64,000 bases of DNA from Methyloversatilis sp. XJ19-49 (GTDB lineage: Bacteria; Pseudomonadota; Gammaproteobacteria; Burkholderiales; Rhodocyclaceae), in NCBI RefSeq assembly GCF_024580145.1, contig NZ_JANINI010000002.1:62001-126000 (forward strand), in the 5' to 3' direction. Shown here piece by piece: positions 16,464 to 24,585 of the stretch (the first letter of the stretch is position 1; each line of letters opens with the position of its first letter). Position numbers and translations under genes: made by a program. The notes under the pieces are model-generated. The model searched no databases and was not told the DNA's origin. It saw only the letters and a program-made list of their open reading frames with translations.

Positions 16464-17468
16464 TCAACCAGCGATGGCCAGCTTGCCGCGCTTGTCCGAC
16501 AGCGTGCGCGCCAGGAGCGACACCAGCGCATAGACCGCATCGATGTTCGGCGTCGGAATGCCGGTGATGCGGCCCAGTTCGCGCACCGAACCGACCAGCG
16601 CCTCGAATTCGAGCGGCCGGCCGGCTTCGACGTCCTGCAGCATCGAGGTCTTGTGCGCGCCCACCGCTTCGGCGCCGGCGATGCGTTTGTCGAGCGCGAT
16701 CTTGAATTCCACGCCGAGCTTTTCGCCGACCGACTGCGCCTCGCGCATCATGTTGGCAGCCAGTTCGCGGGTCAGCGGGAAGCGGCAGATATCTTCAAGC
16801 GTGGCATGCGTCAGCGCCGAAATCGGGTTGAAGCTCAGATTGCCCCACAGCTTCACCCACATTTCGGAGCGGATGTCCTTCGACACCGGCGATTTGAAGC
16901 CGGCGGCGATCATGGCTTGCGACAGCGCCTCGATGCGCGGCGAGCGCGAACCGTCGAGTTCGCCCAGCGTGAAGCGATTGCCTTCGATCAGCTTGATGAC
17001 GCCCGGCTCGACAAGCTCGGACGCCGGATACACCACGCTGCCGATGACCCGCTCGACTTCGATGTTCGCGGCGACGATGCCGTCCGGGTCCACCGAGGTG
17101 ACCGGCGTGCCTTCGTAATCGCCGGCCAGCTTGTGGAAGTACCACCACGGAATGCCGTTCTGCATCGTCACGACCAGCGTGTCCGGGCCGAACAGCGCCC
17201 GCATGTCGGCAGCGACGTCCTTCACCTGATGCGCCTTGAGCGTCAGCAGGATCACGTCCTGCACGCCGGCGTCCGTCATCTTCTGCACTCCGCGGATGTC
17301 CGGCGCGTGCTCGACCGTGCCGTCTTCCAGCATCAGCGACATGCCCTTCGCCTGGATGGCGGCGAGGTTGGGGCCGCGCGCGATGCAGGTGACTTCATTG
17401 CCGGCACGCGACAGCTTCACGGCCAGATAACCTCCGATGGCACCTGCGCCAACGACTGCAATCTTCAT
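16464..17468 (-). CDS. 2-dehydropantoate 2-reductase family (PanE/ApbA) protein
   Basis: A 334-residue NAD(P)-dependent reductase. The N-terminus MKIAVVGAGAIGGYLAVKLS is the Rossmann loop of ketopantoate reductases, and QNGIPWWYFHKL and KLWGNLSFNPISALTHATL match the family's conserved stretches. KLWGNL carries the catalytic-type Lys and the Asn. It would normally make pantoate from ketopantoate, but its place at the end of a TctCBA and CoA-ligase operon suggests it may reduce the 2-oxo acid handled by that operon instead. Many such paralogues exist; the substrate is open. Confidence 0.8.
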   Translation of the reverse strand: MKIAVVGAGAIGGYLAVKLSRAGNEVTCIARGPNLAAIQAKGMSLMLEDGTVEHAPDIRGVQKMTDAGVQDVILLTLKAHQVKDVAADMRALFGPDTLVVTMQNGIPWWYFHKLAGDYEGTPVTSVDPDGIVAANIEVERVIGSVVYPASELVEPGVIKLIEGNRFTLGELDGSRSPRIEALSQAMIAAGFKSPVSKDIRSEMWVKLWGNLSFNPISALTHATLEDICRFPLTRELAANMMREAQSVGEKLGVEFKIALDKRIAGAEAVGAHKTSMLQDVEAGRPLEFEALVGSVRELGRITGIPTPNIDAVYALVSLLARTLSDKRGKLAIAG

Positions 17469-17569
17469 CTTTTCATCTCCCTCGAGAGCGCGGCGGCGCG
17501 CCGGACACCGGTCACGCCGCCGCCGCCGGCCGCGCCCGGCCGTCGTGCGGCGGGCGCGGCGGTTTCAGA

Positions 17570-19066
17570 TCAAGTACGGCGGCGCAGCTGGTGCTTCAGC
17601 ACCGGCACGATGGGCCACAGCAGCATCACGAACGACAAGGCCATCAGGCCGCCGACCAGCGGATTCGCCCAGAAGATGTCCAGGCTGCCCTGCGACAGAA
17701 GCATCGACTGGCGGAAGCTCGATTCGGCCATGTCGCCCAGCACCAGCGCGAGCACCAGAGGCGCGAGCGGATAGCGCAGCTTCTTGAACAGGTAACCGAA
17801 CACGCCGAACACCAGCATCATCACCACGTCGAAGATCGAACTGTGCACCGTGTAGGCGCCGATCGCGCAGATGACGATGATGATCGGGCCGATGACCGAG
17901 AACGGAATGCGCAGGATGGCTGCCCACCACGGCACGGTGGTCAGCACGATGATCAGGCCGACGATGTTGCCCAGATACATCGAGGCGATCAGGCCCCACA
18001 CGAAGTCCGGCTTCTCGGTGAACAGCAGCGGCCCCGGCTGCAGACCCCAGATAAGCAGGCCGCCCAGCAGCACGGCGGCGGTCGGCGAACCCGGAATGCC
18101 GAGCGTCAGCATCGGCAGCAGCGCCGACGTACCGGCCGCGTGCGCTGCGGTTTCCGGCGCCACCACCCCTTCGATGTTGCCCTTGCCGAACGAATCCTTG
18201 TCCTTTGCACCGCGACGGGCCAGACCGTAGGCCATGAAGGAGGCCGGCGTGGCACCACCCGGCGTAACGCCCATCCAGCAGCCCACCAGCACCGAGCGGA
18301 TCGAGGTTTTCCAGTAACGCAGCAGTTCAGCCCAGGTCTTCAGCACGACATCGAGCTGGATCTTCGCGCTCTTGCCCTTGAAAGCCAGCCCTTCTTCCAT
18401 CGTCAGCAGGATTTCGCCGATGCCGAACAGGCCGATCACCGCAATCAGGAAGTCGAAACCCTTCAGCAGTTCGGTCACGCCATAGGTCATGCGCAACGTG
18501 CCGGTCACCGTGTCCATGCCGACCGCGGCCAGCGCGAAACCCAGTGCCATCACAGCCAGCGTCTTGGCGGGTGGTTCCTTGCTCATGCCGACGAAGGAAC
18601 AGAAGGTGAGCATCTGCACCGCGAACATTTCCGCCGCACCGAATTTCAGCGCGAACCTCGCCACCAGGGGAGCGAGGAAGGTGATCAGCAGCACGGCGAA
18701 GAACGCACCGACGAATGACGACGTGAATGCCGCGGTCAGTGCGGCGCCGGCACGACCCTGCTGCGCCATCGGATAGCCGTCAAAGGTGGTCGCGACAGAC
18801 CACGGCTCGCCCGGAATGTTGAACAGGATCGACGTGATCGCGCCGCCGAACAATGCGCCCCAGTAGATGCAGGACAACATGATGATGGCCGAGGTCTGGT
18901 CCATCGAAAAGGTCAGCGGAAGCAGGATGGCGATGCCGTTGGCGCCGCCCAGACCGGGCAGCACGCCGATCAGGATGCCCAGCGTGACGCCGAGCACCAT
19001 GAAGCCCAGGTTGGGCAGCGTCATCGCGACGCTGAACCCGTGCATGAGGTTATTGAGTTCGTCCAT
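17570..19066 (-). CDS. tctA: Tripartite tricarboxylate transporter permease TctA
   Basis: A 498-residue large membrane subunit of a TTT-type carrier, with about 11-12 helices. LGVTLGILIGVLPGLGGANG and GVTPGGATPASFMAYGLARR are the two conserved TctA repeats. It works with TctB and the periplasmic TctC to take up carboxylates using an ion gradient. It is part of the minus-strand ligase-tctC-tctB-tctA-reductase run, 30 bp after tctB. Confidence 0.92.
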   Translation of the reverse strand: MDELNNLMHGFSVAMTLPNLGFMVLGVTLGILIGVLPGLGGANGIAILLPLTFSMDQTSAIIMLSCIYWGALFGGAITSILFNIPGEPWSVATTFDGYPMAQQGRAGAALTAAFTSSFVGAFFAVLLITFLAPLVARFALKFGAAEMFAVQMLTFCSFVGMSKEPPAKTLAVMALGFALAAVGMDTVTGTLRMTYGVTELLKGFDFLIAVIGLFGIGEILLTMEEGLAFKGKSAKIQLDVVLKTWAELLRYWKTSIRSVLVGCWMGVTPGGATPASFMAYGLARRGAKDKDSFGKGNIEGVVAPETAAHAAGTSALLPMLTLGIPGSPTAAVLLGGLLIWGLQPGPLLFTEKPDFVWGLIASMYLGNIVGLIIVLTTVPWWAAILRIPFSVIGPIIIVICAIGAYTVHSSIFDVVMMLVFGVFGYLFKKLRYPLAPLVLALVLGDMAESSFRQSMLLSQGSLDIFWANPLVGGLMALSFVMLLWPIVPVLKHQLRRRT

Positions 19067-19096
19067 CTCGGTCTCGGAGGATGAGTTCTTGTGGTG

Positions 19097-19609
19097 TCAC
19101 AGACCGAGCATCAGCTCGATCGGACCTTTTGGAAGCGGCACGAGAAACCAGCGCTCGAACAGCAGGAAGGCGCCCAGCGGCACGCCGATCGAGGTGATCA
19201 CCGTGGCCAGCCAGCCGAATTTGCCGTGCACCTTCATGAAGAAGGCGATCAGCACCAGCGAAGAGACATAGATGCCCAGGAACACCACTGCCGCCACATA
19301 GATGGTCAGCGGCACCAGCATCTGCATGACCGAGCGCAGTTCCGTCCAGCTGGCGAACTGCGGCTGCGCGCGCTTGAACTTCATCAGCGCGGTGATCAGG
19401 ATCCAGCCGCTTGACGCCAGCAGGATGCAGCCGATGTAGAACGGGAAATAGCCGGCGCGCGGGCCTTCGCCCTCTTCCCAGCCTATGCCGACGCGGATGC
19501 TGTCAATGACCGCGATGATTCCCATGACGAACAGGAACAGCGCGACCAGTAGTTCCGGCCAGCGGTTGGACAAGCCGGCTTCAGCGGCTTCCTCGGATCG
19601 CTCCATCAC
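19097..19609 (-). CDS. tctB: Tripartite tricarboxylate transporter small membrane subunit TctB
   Basis: A 170-residue protein with four membrane segments, starting after a short acidic N-terminus (MMERSEEAAEAGLSNRWPEL). The GWEEGEGPRAGYFPFYIGCIL stretch, here split by position about residues 43-63, is the TctB signature. It partners with TctA. It lies 103 bp after tctC, and this gap holds a strong hairpin (19667-19690). Confidence 0.88.
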   Translation of the reverse strand: MMERSEEAAEAGLSNRWPELLVALFLFVMGIIAVIDSIRVGIGWEEGEGPRAGYFPFYIGCILLASSGWILITALMKFKRAQPQFASWTELRSVMQMLVPLTIYVAAVVFLGIYVSSLVLIAFFMKVHGKFGWLATVITSIGVPLGAFLLFERWFLVPLPKGPIELMLGL

Positions 19610-19666
19610 GAATCTCCAGAATGAAAACAGGGCGCATGCATCTTTGCGGCGGGGCGACTAAATGAA

Positions 19667-19690
19667 CACGGGCGGGATGACCCGCCCGTG
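19667..19690 (-). other. Intercistronic hairpin between tctC and tctB
   Basis: A 10-bp perfect stem (CACGGGCGGG / CCCGCCCGTG) with the loop ATGA lies 22 bp past the tctC stop. No T run follows. Hairpins at this place in binding-protein operons commonly protect the upstream mRNA and lower downstream expression, giving more binding protein than membrane subunits. This role is inferred. Confidence 0.6.
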
Positions 19691-19712
19691 TGACTCACTT
19701 GCTTGAGGCGGA

Positions 19713-20717
19713 TTACTTGGCGAGGAAGCCGGCGTCCTTCATCAGGCCGTAGTGCATCGCTTCGGTCTTGCCCACCCAGTCGGCGAATTCCTTGCCGCTC
19801 ATGAAGGTCTGCTTGAATGCACCCTTCTTCATGAAATCGGCCCATTCCGGTGTTTCACGCACCTTCTTGAACAGATTGACGTAGAAATCAACCTGCTCCT
19901 GGGTGACTCCCGGAGCGAGGAAGATGCCGCGCAGCATCAGGTACTCGATCGGCACACCGGCGCTCTTGCAGGTCGGAATGTCAGCCCATGACTGGGTGTC
20001 CGTCACCTTATCGGTGTAGTTCAGCTTTTCGGTGTCCATGATGCACAGCGGGCGCAGCTTGCCGCCACGCCAGTGGGCTTCGGCTTCGATCGGGTTGTTG
20101 ACGGTCGAATTGACATGGCCGCCAACCAGTTGCACCGCTACATCGCCGCCGCCCTTGAACGGCACGTAGATGATCTTCTTGCCGGTGGCCTTGTCGATCA
20201 TCGCAGTGATGATCTGGTCTTCCTGCTTCGAACCGGTACCGGCCATCTTGAACGTGCTGGCCGGCTTGGCCTTGATGTCGTCGATATATTCCTTGGCCGT
20301 CTTGTACGGCGCATCGGCATTCACCCACAGCACGAACTGGTCGAGTGCGAGCATCGCGCCCGGCGTCAGGTCACGCCAGTTGAACGGAACACCGGTCGCC
20401 AATGGCGTGGTGAACAGGTTTGACAGCGTGATGATGATCTTGTGCGGGTTGCCCTTGGCACCCTTCACTTCCAGAAAGCCTTCGGCACCCGCGCCACCCG
20501 ACTTGTTGACGACGACCAGCGGCTGCTCCATCAGCTTGTTCTTGGCCACGATGCCCTGGATGAAACGGGCCATCTGATCGGCGCCGCCACCCGTGCCGGC
20601 CGGCACGACGAACTCGACAGGCTTGGTCGGTTCCCAGGCGTGTGCCGCACCGGTCAGACCGATCGCTGCAACCGCAGACACCAGGGCTCTTGCGGCCCAG
20701 TTCTTGAACTCGATCAT
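19713..20717 (-). CDS. tctC: Tripartite tricarboxylate transporter substrate-binding protein (TctC/Bug)
   Basis: A 334-residue periplasmic protein with a signal peptide (ARALVSAVAAIGLTGAAHA, cut before WEPTKPVEF). VEFVVPAGTGGGADQMAR is the first ligand-binding loop of Bug-type receptors, and VNKSGGAGAEGF follows the usual layout. These receptors bind carboxylates through two bound water molecules. It lies 54 bp after the CoA-ligase gene and feeds TctA/TctB. The ligand is unknown; the ligase next to it suggests oxalate or another small dicarboxylate. Confidence 0.9.
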   Translation of the reverse strand: MIEFKNWAARALVSAVAAIGLTGAAHAWEPTKPVEFVVPAGTGGGADQMARFIQGIVAKNKLMEQPLVVVNKSGGAGAEGFLEVKGAKGNPHKIIITLSNLFTTPLATGVPFNWRDLTPGAMLALDQFVLWVNADAPYKTAKEYIDDIKAKPASTFKMAGTGSKQEDQIITAMIDKATGKKIIYVPFKGGGDVAVQLVGGHVNSTVNNPIEAEAHWRGGKLRPLCIMDTEKLNYTDKVTDTQSWADIPTCKSAGVPIEYLMLRGIFLAPGVTQEQVDFYVNLFKKVRETPEWADFMKKGAFKQTFMSGKEFADWVGKTEAMHYGLMKDAGFLAK

Positions 20718-20771
20718 TGCGCTCTCCTCAGTGGATATTGTTGATGACGGTACTGCGGGAAAGGTCGTGGA

Positions 20772-22298
20772 TCAGACACCCAGACCCAATTTCTGTGCCA
20801 GCCCGATGCGTTGCAGCTTGCCGGTCGCACCCTTGGGAATTTCGTCCATGAACAGGATCTTGCGCGGCACCTTGAAGTCGGCGAGCTTCGTTGAAGCGAA
20901 GGCCTGGATTTCCTTGTCGGTCGCGCTCTGCCCTTCGCGCAGCACGACGACGGCGCCGACTTCCTCGCCCAGCTTCGGGTGCGGAATGCCGAAGGTCACG
21001 ACCTGGGCGACCGCAGGGTGGTCCATCAGCACTTCGTCGACTTCGCGCGGTGAAATCTTCTCGCCACCGCGGTTGATGATTTCCTTCAGGCGGCCGGTCA
21101 GCGACAGATAGCCCTCGGCGTCCTTGCTGCCCTGATCACCGGTGCGGAACCAGCCGTGGGTGAAACCTTCCTTGTTCGCCTTCTCGTTGTTTTCGTAGCC
21201 GGGCGTCACGTTGGCACCGCGGATGACGATTTCGCCGATCTCGCCGGCCGGAAGGATATTGCCGTCGTCATCCATGATTTCCACTTCGGGACCGGCCGCC
21301 AGCCCGACCGCACCTGGCTTGCGCGGGCGCGGCGGCAGCGGGTTGGACGCCATCTGGTGCGACGCCTCGGTCATGCCGTAGGCTTCGATCAACGGCGCGC
21401 CGAACACCTCTTCCAGCTCGCGGATGACCTGCGGCGGAATCGACGACGACGACGAGCGCAGGAAACGCAGCGGGTTGCGGGCTATCGTTTCCTTGTTGCG
21501 CGATGCGCGCGACAGGATGGCCTGGTGCATCGTCGGCACCGCGGTGTACCAGGTCGGACGCGCTTCATCCATCCAGGAGAAGAACTTCAGCGCGTCGAAG
21601 CCCGGTGTGCAGAACACCGATGCGCCGGCGGACAGCGGCGCCATGATGCCGGCGATCAGACCGTGGATGTGGAACAGCGGCATGATGTTCAGGCCGCGGT
21701 CCTTTTCGGTGAAGGCGAGCGTCGCGCAGATGTTCTGCGCCGATGCCGACACATTGCGCTGGGTCAGCGGGACGATTTTCGGACGTGAGGTCGTACCCGA
21801 TGTGTGCAGCACGAGTGCCACATCGTCCGGCTGGGCGTTGCCCGGGTGCGCCGGTGCGGACACATCGGCCGCCTCGCGCGGTTCCAGCATGAAGTCTCCT
21901 GCCGCGTCCTGCGCCACCAGATCGATGACGCGCACACCCAGCTTCTTAGCCACCTCGATGGCCGGCGACACGCTGCCGCGATCGACCACGAGCGCCTTGG
22001 CGTTCAGATCGGACAGATAGAACTCGAATTCTTCCGCGCGATAGCCGGCGTTGAGCGGTGCGGCCGTGGCGCCGGCGGCGATGCTGATGAATGCGCTGGC
22101 CATGTCCGGGCCGTTCGGCAACACGATGGCGACGCGATCATTGCGGCCGATGCCGAGCGCGTTCAGGCGTGCGATGGTGCGTGCCATCAGGGCACGCAGC
22201 TGACCGAAGCTCAGGTCCGAACGCGTCGGCGCAGACAGCGCGACGGATGCATCGGCACCGGTGGAAAACAGCTCGATCAGCGTAGAAGTGGCCGACAT
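20772..22298 (-). CDS. Acyl-CoA synthetase, oxalyl-CoA synthetase (AAE3/Pcs60)-like
   Basis: A 508-residue AMP-forming ligase. Motifs: the P-loop LHTSGTTSRPKIVPLTQ, PLFHIHGLIAG, TWYTAVPTMHQAIL, EAYGMTEASHQM, GWFRTGDQG, GRLKEIINRGGEKISP and the C-terminal PKGATGKLQR with the catalytic Lys. The TSRPK and FHIHG forms and EAYGMTEASH are shared with plant AAE3 and yeast Pcs60, which make oxalyl-CoA; other small acids remain possible. ATG 22298 follows a GGAG site. It heads the operon with tctCBA and a reductase-like gene, so the operon probably imports and activates one carboxylate. No formyl-CoA transferase or oxalyl-CoA decarboxylase is in the window. Confidence 0.82.
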   Translation of the reverse strand: MSATSTLIELFSTGADASVALSAPTRSDLSFGQLRALMARTIARLNALGIGRNDRVAIVLPNGPDMASAFISIAAGATAAPLNAGYRAEEFEFYLSDLNAKALVVDRGSVSPAIEVAKKLGVRVIDLVAQDAAGDFMLEPREAADVSAPAHPGNAQPDDVALVLHTSGTTSRPKIVPLTQRNVSASAQNICATLAFTEKDRGLNIMPLFHIHGLIAGIMAPLSAGASVFCTPGFDALKFFSWMDEARPTWYTAVPTMHQAILSRASRNKETIARNPLRFLRSSSSSIPPQVIRELEEVFGAPLIEAYGMTEASHQMASNPLPPRPRKPGAVGLAAGPEVEIMDDDGNILPAGEIGEIVIRGANVTPGYENNEKANKEGFTHGWFRTGDQGSKDAEGYLSLTGRLKEIINRGGEKISPREVDEVLMDHPAVAQVVTFGIPHPKLGEEVGAVVVLREGQSATDKEIQAFASTKLADFKVPRKILFMDEIPKGATGKLQRIGLAQKLGLGV

Positions 22299-22441
22299 AC
22301 AGACTCCGTAAGACAGTTTGAAATTCAGGAAGCTGCCAATGGCGCGCTTCGGGGTACCGCAGAGGCAAGCCGACAGGTCACCGCGGACAACCGCTGTTCC
22401 GCGAAAGCAAAACAATGGGGGCTGTGAGTGTCGTCCATAAC

Positions 22442-22453
22442 GAACGATCGTTC
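22442..22453. promoter_or_regulatory. Perfect 12-bp palindrome GAACGATCGTTC, operator candidate
   Basis: The site lies about 145 bp upstream of the ligase start and overlaps a possible -35 box on the minus strand. Its form and length resemble TetR-family operators that control acyl-CoA and organic acid genes. No regulator gene lies in the window. Confidence 0.5.
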
Positions 22454-22579
22454 AAGCCATGTCCGCACCAAGCGATCAGCTTATGCAAAACTTTGCTGCA
22501 AAGACACTGAGTTGGAACAGTCTGTGGCAGATAAGCCACAAGACCTTGGCCTGCGATGTGTCTCATCGCCAACCAGAGG

Positions 22580-22597
22580 CGGTCACCTCGGTGACCG
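22580..22597. promoter_or_regulatory. Palindrome CGGTCACC-TC-GGTGACCG
   Basis: Two 8-bp inverted arms with 2 bp between them lie 36 bp past the predicted 3' end of 6S RNA and 280 bp upstream of the ligase gene. It could be an operator or a 3' hairpin of the 6S transcript (a real hairpin would need to open the centre). There is no T run beside it. Confidence 0.35.
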
Positions 22598-22632
22598 TAC
22601 CGCGCACCCGGGGTGGTGGGCGTCGGTAGGGG

Positions 22633-22812
22633 GACCCCCGCGCATGTCGCTAGGCCGGCATCCTGAACCGTGGGTTCAGAGCGGCTGCGTTCCTGCCGCA
22701 TCAGGCCAGCCCGTGAAGGGCCGGCACAACAGCGGCGTCCTAGGTTCGCGACCTCATGCCAATCAACATTGGTTCAAGGAATCTATGACCTTGGCGAACA
22801 CCGCAGGGGATT
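22633..22812 (-). ncRNA. ssrS: 6S RNA
   Basis: A non-coding stretch directly downstream of zapA on the same strand, the usual place of ssrS in beta- and gammaproteobacteria. The 5' part (CCCCTGCGGTGTTCGCC) pairs with the 3' part (GCGACATGCGCGGGGG) to close a long stem with an internal loop. The 5' TGTTCGC and the 3' TGAACCCACGGTTCAGG-type block resemble the E. coli molecule. 6S RNA binds sigma-70 RNA polymerase in stationary phase. The ends are estimated from the closing stem. Confidence 0.8.
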
Positions 22813-22848
22813 GATGCTCAGGGCGTTCAGCCCTGACGCAACCGACAT

Positions 22849-23166
22849 CTAGAAAAGCTTTTCCTGACTGGAAAGCACCTCTTCGATGCGCGATTGCATG
22901 GAATTTATTCTACGCCGCAGCGGCACCAAATCAACACCGCCGGTCGCCTGCATCTGAAAAATTTCGTGTGCCAGATTGAGCGCGCACATCACCGCAAGCC
23001 GTTCGCCGGACGCGCGCGTCGTTTCCGCCAGATCGCGCATGCGGCGCTCAACCAGTTCGACCGACGCATTCAGCGCGTCACGATCACCTTCCCGACATTG
23101 CACCCGGTACTCGCGTCCGAGTATCGTGATTTCAGTGGTTTCCGCCTGCGCGGGTTCGCGGCTCAT
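22849..23166 (-). CDS. zapA: Cell division protein ZapA
   Basis: A 105-residue cytoplasmic protein. The N-terminal half has EITILGREYRVQC and ALNASVELVERRMRDLAE, the ZapA globular part; the C-terminal half is a coiled coil (VPLRRRINSMQSRIEEVLSS). It promotes FtsZ bundling at the division ring. Its ATG overlaps the stop of the preceding zapB-like gene (ATGA). 6S RNA follows 36 bp after the stop. Confidence 0.9.
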   Translation of the reverse strand: MSREPAQAETTEITILGREYRVQCREGDRDALNASVELVERRMRDLAETTRASGERLAVMCALNLAHEIFQMQATGGVDLVPLRRRINSMQSRIEEVLSSQEKLF

Positions 23167-23357
23167 TCCTGTGGCAACCTTTCGAGCAGTCTGCTCACCT
23201 TCTCGCGCGCCGCTTCGACCTTGTCGCCGAGTACCCTGTTTTCGCCTTCCAGCGCCGCCACGCGGTTGCGCAGCACGATGTTTTCATCGTGCAGCGCCCC
23301 GAATCGACCCAGCAGGATGTCGAGACGGTCGCCCAATTGATTGATATCGTGATCCAT
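23163..23357 (-). CDS. ZapB-like small coiled-coil protein (TIGR02449 type)
   Basis: A 64-residue protein that is almost entirely one coiled coil, MDHDINQLGDRLDILLGRFG followed by heptads such as ENIVLRNRVAALEGENRVLG. Short proteins of this kind sit directly before zapA in many proteobacteria and are grouped as TIGR02449/ZapB-like. The stop overlaps the zapA start by 4 bp. A role in division beside ZapA is inferred from position. Confidence 0.75.
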   Translation of the reverse strand: MDHDINQLGDRLDILLGRFGALHDENIVLRNRVAALEGENRVLGDKVEAAREKVSRLLERLPQE

Positions 23358-23425
23358 CGGCGAACTATAGGTGGGCGCCCATCGGGCGGTCAAGACAAGC
23401 GCCGACCGGGCGGCAGCGCAAAAGA

Positions 23426-23451
23426 AAAAGCCACTCTCAGGAGTGGCTTTT
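23426..23451 (-). terminator. Rho-independent terminator of the 84-residue exported protein gene
   Basis: An 11-bp stem (AAAAGCCACTC / GAGTGGCTTTT) with the loop TCAG. T runs lie on both sides, so it can act on both strands; it sits 40 bp past the stop of the minus-strand gene at 23491. Confidence 0.88.
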
Positions 23452-23490
23452 CCGGGTGAGCGGCGGGAACAAACCCGCCGGATCCTGCGA

Positions 23491-23745
23491 TCAACGCGAC
23501 AGTTCGGCCGTGTCGATGCGCTTGTCGGCAGACGTTTCGGCGACCTGGCTGCCGTCCACCTTGCGGGTGAATACCCAGCGCGCCGGCGTACGCACGAAAG
23601 CGTAACCGGTCTTGGCATCGATGAACACCTTGTAATCTTCGGGGTGTCCGACCGCCTTCGATGCCTCGGTGGTGTCGGCGGAGGCCGCAACGGCCGAAAG
23701 CGAAAGGCTCGCAATGAGCAAGATACGGAGTGCAGTGGTTTTCAT
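23491..23745 (-). CDS. Small exported protein of unknown function
   Basis: An 84-residue protein with a clear signal peptide (ALRILLIASLSLSAVAASA-D). The mature 60 residues (DYKVFIDAKTGYAFVRTPARW) are polar, have no cysteine and match no family I recognise. It has its own terminator downstream. The region upstream (23773-23807) carries an 8-bp inverted repeat around its probable promoter. Similar small exported proteins are common in betaproteobacteria, without known roles. Confidence 0.7.
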   Translation of the reverse strand: MKTTALRILLIASLSLSAVAASADTTEASKAVGHPEDYKVFIDAKTGYAFVRTPARWVFTRKVDGSQVAETSADKRIDTAELSR

Positions 23746-23959
23746 GATGAAGCTCCCAGCAAGTTAAAAAGCAGTTGTTGAATACAATGTAGTGCACTGC
23801 AACAACTCTTTCAACCCCGCGCCAGTATTGGATTGTGACGAAATTCGTAGTTTATTTTTGCACCGCAGCACAGTGGGTCGCAAGCTCAGCACAGTGTGTC
23901 AGCGCTGCGACTCGTGCTGGCGCGCCGGCCAGTTCGCGTGATGTCACAGGCGGCACACC

Positions 23960-24541
23960 ATGAGCGGAATGTTCCGTTTGAGTGATCCGCTCCAGCTCTA
24001 TCTGGTGCGTCATCCGAAGCCCGCCGTGGCACCGGGGCTCTGTTATGGCGTGACGGACCTGGACGTCGCCGAAGATCCGCTGACCTGCGCCGACCGACTG
24101 CGCCCGCTCCTGCCGGCCGACGTACGCATCGTCAGCAGTCCGCTGCAACGCGCGCGATTGCTGGCGCACGCCCTCGATCCGGCAGTCGAAACGGACGAGC
24201 GGCTGCGCGAACTCGACTTCGGCGACTGGGAGATGAAGCCGTTCAGCGACATTCCGCCGCACGGCTTCGACACCTGGGGCAATGCGCTGATCGACTTCCG
24301 GGCGCCGGCCGGCGAGCTGTACGCCGACATGGCCGCGCGTGTCTGGGCCGCCTTCGAGGCGCACCGGCACGGCACCGGTGCGCTGGTGCTGGTCGGCCAC
24401 AACGGGCCGATGCGCGCGCTGACCGGCACCCTGCTCGGGCTGCCGCCCGGGCGCTGGCTGAATCTCGAATTCGACTTCGCCCACCTGACGCATCTGGCAA
24501 TCGGTCCGCTCGGCGCCAAACTTCGCGCATTCAACCGCTGA
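23960..24541 (+). CDS. Histidine phosphatase family protein, CobC-like
   Basis: A 193-residue phosphatase of the phosphoglycerate-mutase fold. LYLVRHPKPAVAPGLCYGVTDLD holds the catalytic His (in RHP instead of the usual RHG), SSPLQRARLLA the second Arg, LRELDFGDWE the Glu, and LVGHNGPMRA the second His. The LCYG-TDLD form is that of alpha-ribazole phosphatase (CobC) from cobalamin assembly. No other cobalamin gene is near, so a general phosphatase is possible. A second ATG at 23969 would shorten it by three residues. Confidence 0.75.
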   Translation: MSGMFRLSDPLQLYLVRHPKPAVAPGLCYGVTDLDVAEDPLTCADRLRPLLPADVRIVSSPLQRARLLAHALDPAVETDERLRELDFGDWEMKPFSDIPPHGFDTWGNALIDFRAPAGELYADMAARVWAAFEAHRHGTGALVLVGHNGPMRALTGTLLGLPPGRWLNLEFDFAHLTHLAIGPLGAKLRAFNR

Positions 24542-24553
24542 GCGGGCTGCACC

Positions 24554-24559
24554 TATAAT
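24554..24559 (+). promoter_or_regulatory. -10 element TATAAT of the msbA promoter
   Basis: A perfect TATAAT lies 26 bp before the msbA ATG and just after the stop of the phosphatase gene. A weak TTCAAC at 24530 with an 18-bp spacer may be the -35. The resulting leader would be about 20 nt. Confidence 0.55.
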
Positions 24560-24585
24560 CCGCGCTTCTCCGCACCTGACCCGCC

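Larger units (their letters stand above)
22299..22632. other. Intergenic region, promoter area of the CoA-ligase operon
   Basis: No coding sequence is visible in these 334 bp. The part next to the ligase gene holds its leader; further upstream are two palindromes listed separately. A possible minus-strand -35 TTGAAC overlaps the palindrome at 22442-22453, with a weak GACACT 17 bp after it. The distal end lies after the 6S RNA and may carry its termination signals. Confidence 0.5.

Noticed and set aside
17469-17569. GC-rich repeated CGCCGCCG-type sequence between tctA and the reductase gene
   Set aside because: It can fold in many ways, but no single clean hairpin or T run stands out.
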